64,000 nucleotides of DNA, taken from contig WUJK01000007.1 of the NCBI GenBank assembly GCA_011317545.1, positions 1,116,001 to 1,180,000 on the forward strand. The letters run 5' to 3'. The translations under genes were made by a program, and so were the position numbers. The notes beneath the pieces were generated by a model. That model was not told where the DNA came from. It saw nothing but the letters and a program-made list of their open reading frames with translations, and searched no databases. Shown here piece by piece: positions 58,159 to 64,000 of the stretch (its first letter is position 1; every line of letters starts with the position of its first letter). Origin of the DNA: Coniella vitis (taxonomy: Eukaryota > Ascomycota > Sordariomycetes > Diaporthales > Schizoparmaceae).

Positions 58159-61086
58159 TGGGATACTCGGAAGGTATTCTAGAAGGGCGGGGGGGAAGAT
58201 GGTTGAGTAGTCACTTGTGTCCCAGTGACAATACGAAGACGTCTCTGAATTCTGCGATATTGACTTGTCTTTTTCGACTGGGTTTTCGACTGAACAAATG
58301 GAAATGCTTCGTTCTGGGGGTTCTGGAATAAACCTCTTCTCGGGTTCATATCCGCCATTTCTACAGTACTGTGTTCATTTTGGGTAGGGTTAGATCAGGC
58401 AGAGCTCCATTGTCAGCAAATCGTTTGGTTAATAAATTCAGCAATGTTTATGCCTTGGCTGCTCATTTCTGAGACCATCATATTCTACGTCAATGGTGCT
58501 TGTATGGTTCCAGGCTGTTGTACAATGTCAATGGGCAAGAGGAGTCAAAATGGTTTAAGCCGTTTCCCATTTCTCAGCAGCGCAAGATCCTTGGCTCTAG
58601 CCAGCCCTGTTTAGGTTCTCTACTGCAACAGCCGGACCACAAGACTGTTCCATGGCACCCTCACCTCCATCGAGATACCCACGCCATAAGCATAGTATTC
58701 AGCAGACAAGATCTGAGCCTGAAGGACACACATGTGTGAATCCACCCACTACGAGAAGTTATTCATCGTGATAACAACTGCGCAATGCCCAACGGGACGT
58801 TTGCGAAAAAAAGAAAAAAAGCTTCCAAGGACGGTAGGTATACAAGATTGTACACCAGCATTTAATCAGAAGCACATTCACTTCAGCTTCACATGTTGAG
58901 GAGAGGACAAAGACAGGGAGAAAGAGAGAGAAGAAGAAGAAGAAAAGAAGGGAAACCCCGTTGCCTGCAACCCCAGATAACCTTCTAGACTGCGTACCAT
59001 GCTTCTGTGCTATGTACTGAAAGACGCAAAAACGCAAGACTGTGTCTTCATATCATGATTATCCGGCTCAGGATCGATGGCGGGATGAGATGGGACCCCC
59101 ACGGCAGTCCAACAACAAAAGAATAGGAGAAAACGCCGATAATGTAGCAGGAGTAATTACATGCCATCATTGTCCCTCGTCTGGGTTGAACGGAAGGTGC
59201 CGATGTCTACGGGAACCCGGTCGATCACCCTTGGATCTTTTCTGCAGCACGCCTGATAGGGACCTTTGTTTACATATGTAGCATTTACAAAGGTACTTTT
59301 ACTCGCTCTGGTTTCTGCAGGAAATCTGCTACATAGTGGGCACATCAGTACACACACCGTAGGACAGGCCCATGGGAAGATCCGTAACGCGTGAGGTCTC
59401 CATCGTCATCATGGGTCTGACGTTGCAATCAAGTAGTTCAAGCCATTAAATGATAGTGTGCTTTTGCCGCTGGCCGGTCTTCATCCAGCACGGTTATCGC
59501 CAACTTCATTTACAAAGCTAGCTCTCATGATAATCAAACCACCTTCGCCTCTCATCTAGCGGTAAGGGTGAGAAGTCTAGAACGCGCGGGCCTTGCTTCC
59601 CCTGTGAAATCATCTCCATAATCAGTGTCTACAGGCTATTCAGTGAATATCAGGACATAATGACGTGTCTCGTACATTGCCTTACATTTACCTATCCATA
59701 TATCTCTCTCAGTGAGACAATCTCGTATGCTTCTTCTTCATATAGTGCAGGATAAAAGGACGTCTCTACATCCTTTTGGGTCTCGTGGCGAATGGCAGCG
59801 CCACGTTGGGCCGCTGAAGATCACGCAGATAGGCGAAGCATAAAAAAAAGTGAAGCCAAGCATACCGATCTAAAGTGGCAAGCATAAAGTCAACCAAGGG
59901 ATCTTCGGTCTCTCGGTGACCCAAAAGAGGTAAGCAAGAAAAAGAACAAGAGAAGAGACAAGGAAGCCTAGATGATTACGTACGCGTGGCATACTGGAGA
60001 GTATTGCGTGGTCCGACGAGATTGCGATAATGAGATACCATTTGACACGACAGGCCTCATGTATGGCGACTGTTTGTCTTGTCTATTATGGTCATCAACA
60101 AAGACGACAAACAGATAAATTGTACTGTGGCCTGCAAGATATTGCCGCGAAAGTCATACATTGGGAGCAGCATTGCCCGGTATCCTCCGTATGCCCAAGA
60201 CATTGGGAATACCGCGACGCAGAGATGAAGAGTTGTAGTTGCGTATCCCATTTGCTCGATCCTTGGAAAGATGCCTACTTGTCGGCGTGATTGGTTCTTG
60301 AGCGTATGATGGATGTATCCTTTAATCTTGTAAGGTGTCTTTGCTGCCTAATGAAAGTCAACAAGCGAACCTGATCGGAATCGTGGACATACTAACAGAT
60401 AATCTGTCTCGCTCTAACCCCCTATTACCGTGACGCATGACACAATTCATTTCGTCGCTTTTGAGCCCGCCATGGCAAAGTAGCCGGACACCTGCTAGGA
60501 ATGGAACCTGGAGCCGCTTCTTCGGCTCTACTATTCCGGAGACCATCGGCAAAAGGAGTACATCATCGTCAATAAGCAACGCCGTATTCAGTTGCCAAAG
60601 ATCCGCCCAAGAAAATTTCTCATATCAGAACACTGTAAGTGGAGGAACAAAGCTCCGTTGTAGCTGCTCGGATGACACCCCCAAACGCTAGAGAAAGGGA
60701 TGAAGAAAAATACAACAAAATGAGCCCCAGAAGTTTGTTCAGATCGCCAAAAACACCCTACGACGCACATAAGTGAAAGTTTCCCACCAGATTCCTCATT
60801 GCCGGCCTGCGCCCTCACTTCACGTATGTTCAAATCGCAACTGTAGCGAGTTCCACGGCCTCACACAAAAGTGAAATGTCAATGGCGCCACAAAGAAGAG
60901 AATCGAAACGCCAAAACGAAGCACAAAAAGCATTGCAGCAATGATTCTGCATCGATGCCTCGCAGCACGTTTGCGTCTGGAGCGAAATGATCTCGATTCA
61001 CGTTGTCTTCGCGTCTGAATCTCAATCTCTCGAAAGGTTCGATGGACTCGACCTTGTCTTTTTGCGAATACCCAGCTCCGCCCATC
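58159..61086. other. 2.9-kb gene-empty interval
   Basis: Convergent 3' flanks of the oxidoreductase and HP1. Short open frames only, with no domain and no TACATAGTA motif. A GAAGAA purine run lies near 58920-58950. Confidence 0.5.
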
Positions 61087-62315
61087 CTACTGGGTCACGC
61101 TGCCAATTGGCACAGGCTCGCCGCCATCGCGGGAGATGCGGATATGTCGTTCAAAGAATCGAAGCATCTGCAGCCATGTTAGCAATCATTCTCATCTCTG
61201 CCTTTTGGGCGACGCTAGCATGTTGCGGTCATGAACCTGACAACTTTGCAAACGGGCGGTAGGCTGTAAACCACAAAAACGGACCTTTTGTGGACATCTT
61301 CGGTATACGACCTCCTTTGGATGCTGTGTCTTTTTGCCGTTCTTCCATGTCAAGTAAACAATGAAGCCGCCGTTCTCTTCATCCTGGCACATGTCCACCG
61401 ACTCCACATGGTCTTCCCAGCTGCCACTTGGTGGTTTCCATTGTGCTAGCTTGGCACTTGCAGGAGGCGTCGAGTCCAGCGGATGGGCGTTTGATTTCTT
61501 GGTCCTCTTGCCAGATTCTATAGGCGTGGCCGACTCGGACTGGCGGCCTCGCTTTCTACCGGCAAGCGCTTTGCTCGTGTCCTCAAACATCTTTTCGCGG
61601 CCGCCGATGCGCGCAAAGTATTCTTTTAGAACCTCGGAAGCGTTTTGCCTGGTATTGTGTCAGCATTAGCCGTTCAACGCTTGCTTGTTTCATCGCCAGC
61701 GCCGTGTAAAATGGCCCATGCATCCTTGATGAACTGACTTCAAGTTATCCTCATCCTCCCAGGTGCGATCCGCCTTCTTAGGCCAGCCTTCCCACTTGAC
61801 CTCGAATTTAGGTTGACCCTAGACTCTCCCATCAGCACTTCAAATCTTTGATATCGGATAGACAGCCATTTCTGAGGAGTCCATCATACATCCTCGCCAA
61901 TGTAGTGGGCAAAGATCTTTTCAACCACAAACTCGTCCTCGTCCAATTCTTCCTCTTCATCATCCTCTTCGTCTTCGTCATTCCCTCCATTGGTTGCCTT
62001 CGCGGCAGCCTTGGACTTGACGGGAACCTTTTCGTCTGCAGAAGACTCCTCCTCTTCAAAGTCATCCTCTGGCACCTCCTTGTAGGATTTGCGCTGCTGC
62101 TTTCGAGATGGAAGAAGGTCGCTCGTGATGCCCACGTCGGACATTTCGTCGTCGCTGATTGCTACAGATAGGAGGAAGCATGTCAGGAAATCATGCGCAG
62201 AGTTGAATGACGCGTAAGAGGGTTGTCAACCCTCATTACGCGCTGGCGGCGCGTTTCCAACGGCGGCTCACATGGCTGTCAAGGTACCTCGTGTGGTAAA
62301 CATACCTGGAGGCAT
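61087..62315 (-). CDS. HP1: heterochromatin protein 1 (chromo + chromo shadow domains)
   Basis: Five exons on the minus strand: 62315-62306, 62161-61890, 61818-61739, 61648-61285 and 61167-61087; 268 aa. The first coding exon is only 10 nt (MPP plus one base), and intron 4 has a GTCCGT donor. Residues ~8-78 are disordered and end in a dense acidic run (DEDEEDDEEEELDEDE). The chromodomain (~79-132) has 'EFVVEKIFAHYIGED' and 'KFEVKWEGWPKKADRTWEDEDNL'; the aromatic-cage positions read F/W/W, suited to binding methylated H3K9. A basic hinge (GRKRGR, GKRTKKS) follows. The chromo shadow domain (~190-258) has 'WEDHVESVDMCQ', 'VYLTWKNGKKTQHPKEVVYRRCPQK' and 'MLRFFERHI', for dimerisation. HP1 builds heterochromatin and, in Neurospora, acts in DNA methylation of RIP-mutated repeats. 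Confidence 0.96.
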
Positions 62316-64000
62316 TGTGAATCTAGCTTCTTTCCGTGAAGCGAAGCGAATCGATCGCAAGCAATTCGAGGGGAATTTGCCGTTTGTAAGGAGGGTGTAC
62401 AGACAATGACCAAGGCGAGAAATCGGTTTGTTGACAAAGCGAGCGCGGCGCAAACGGGCTTGCGAGGCAGTTGCGACAGGGCAATAAACGCGGGCGAAAC
62501 TTCTACGATACGGTGAGAGAAAGCGGAGCTTCCTGGCTGTTGCTTACATAAACAAACAAACTATTGGAGCTCTTGCTCTTGGAGCTGATGTTCTAGCGCG
62601 CCTGTTGAGCGACGGCAGGAGTGGGTCCAAAGCAGCGCGCCGCAAAGCAACACATTTGGCTCGACCATGATAGCGTTTTGTGCTACATACTATGTAGTAT
62701 GTGCTACATAATAGCAGTACATACCCACGCTAAAGGAAGGGACGAGGAACAAAGAGAACGTCTTGGGAAAAGGAAAATAGTGTCGAGTGCTCACTCTCAC
62801 TCCATCACCTCCTATGTTCGATATCGAAAGACGAGCTGTTTGCTAAGAAGGGGTTGAATCTCACCAGCGGTCTTGAGCCAATGAGCCTCCGCAATCGCTA
62901 TGTCTGTCGCTGACAACGCCATCCATGGAAGTGATGAGGCTGAGCTTTCTTCTGTAGACATGAGTTCGAAATTTAAGTCTAAATTCTCGAGGGGAAGAAA
63001 CAAAAGGAGTCCTGACGCGTAATGGGAACCGATCCCAAGGCAAGAAGTTGTTTAATCTTGGCTGTCTTTTACTTTCCACGTTGACGCAGGGCACACGGAG
63101 AACAAAAGGCTTGTCCCGCAGCTACTGAGCACGGCTCATTAAAATATGTACACAACGACGTCAGAGCAATCTGAGGGTGCTGCATGATGATATATATTTG
63201 CAAGGACACGTGGTAGTGAAACCCAAGCTCCTTTGGACCCTGTTCACTAAAGCTATAGGACTGTCGTGCGTCTTGGATCGATCGTCCCAATAGAGGGCCC
63301 AGACAAGATGACAAGTCACAGCTGGGTCTCACGGGGGGGGCGAAAAATCTGACCAGATCGACTGGGCGCTATATGAGAAATCTCCATGTTCAGGAGGGCA
63401 AAACCTATTTCCTCAACTTGCTTCAGTATCTCTTTGCGGGTACTGGGTGGTTGAAAGTCCTTCGGAGTCAAGGAGTATTCTTGGGACAATAATTCTTCGC
63501 GTAGCTACCGGGGCCTCACCCCACCCCCCTCCTTTACCCCTTCTTCAAGCCTAAGAAAGCTCTGACGGGCGCTAATGGCTAGTGTACTTACTATAGGAGG
63601 TCATTCCAGATTTCTAAGAATTACAAGAATGCAACGGCTCTTGAACGGCGCCATGCGGGAATCGGCATCATGCATAATTATATGCAGACCATGCATATTC
63701 GCGTGCTATTCAGCCTCAAGCAGTACAGTCCTGTTGGGGGCAAGAATGCGATCGGGAAACTAGGTGGATATGGGCCCAGCCGCCCTCATTTTAACATCCA
63801 TTCATAGGGCATGGCCAGCGCGCCCTTTCGGACGGGGAGGGGTAGGAGGATGACCTCCGAGAAGGCTGAGCGTTGGGGCCTGTTTTTTCTCTTTTGCAAG
63901 TGGGGCCGTGATGAGAACAGTTGAAAAGGCGGCAGAGGCTTGCTTTAGCACGAGGTAAAGTCATAGTGCTTTGACTAGGCAGGTACGTTTGAATGTCCAG
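62316..64000. other. 1.7-kb region upstream of HP1 to window end
   Basis: It contains the HP1 promoter. One long palindromic copy of the dispersed motif lies at 62693-62707 (CTACATA-C-TATGTAG). Short frames only; no gene is supported up to the window end. Confidence 0.5.

Overview
This window is nuclear DNA of a filamentous ascomycete, most likely a Sordariomycete and probably Hypocreales. The evidence is many short introns (mostly 50-120 nt, GT...AG, CTRAY-like branch sites), gene families typical of that group (a Pth11-type rhodopsin-fold receptor, PDR transporter, Dal5-family permease, KCH protein, metallothionein-like small Cys protein, HP1), and intergenic DNA rich in microsatellites. 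No prokaryotic operon, CRISPR array, rRNA or convincing tRNA was seen. All exon joins were worked out by hand from splice sites, reading phase and family conservation.

Layout. 0-1.7 kb: BTB/POZ protein (+). 1.7-6.9 kb: gene-empty. 6.9-11.7 kb: full-length PDR/ABCG transporter (+). 14.2-15.9 kb: Pth11-like membrane receptor (-). 15.9-22.7 kb: gene-empty. 22.7-25.0 kb: head-to-head PAM16 (mitochondrial import motor) and YIP1 (ER/Golgi membrane protein). 26.1-28.0 kb: RCC1, the Ran exchange factor (-). 29.9-31.3 kb: two tiny Cys-rich genes, a secreted protein (+) and a metallothionein-like protein (-). 32.7-34.6 kb: gene of unknown function with an unresolved 5' end. 35.9-36.9 kb: NMNAT of NAD synthesis (-). 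38.7-41.2 kb: ten-exon Dal5-family permease (-). 42.5-44.1 kb: 2-oxoglutarate/Fe(II) oxygenase (+), divergent from the permease. 44.2-45.0 kb: single-pass Ser/Thr-stalk protein (-). 46.4 kb: 55-aa tail-type membrane protein (+). 47.8-48.7 kb: histidine phosphatase (+). 52.4-54.9 kb: KCH-type K+ transporter with a long repetitive tail (+). 55.9-58.2 kb: intronless FMN/FAD fusion oxidoreductase (+). 61.1-62.3 kb: heterochromatin protein HP1 (-).

Most genes are housekeeping or accessory singletons rather than one pathway. The possible functional neighbourhoods are the permease/oxygenase divergent pair, the nearby NMNAT (the nicotinate permease Tna1 belongs to the same transporter family), and the PAM16/YIP1 shared promoter.

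Three things stand out. First, the 8-mer ACATAGTA/TACTATGT occurs about 32 times, against roughly 2 expected, always between genes and in clusters; some copies extend to odd-centred palindromes of the form TACATA-(G/C)-TATGTA. Second, a 63-aa secreted protein has six cysteines with mirror-symmetric spacing (3-6-9-6-3). Third, PAM16 has a first coding exon of only the ATG, HP1 has one of only 10 nt, and two genes use the unusual 5' splice site GTCCGT.
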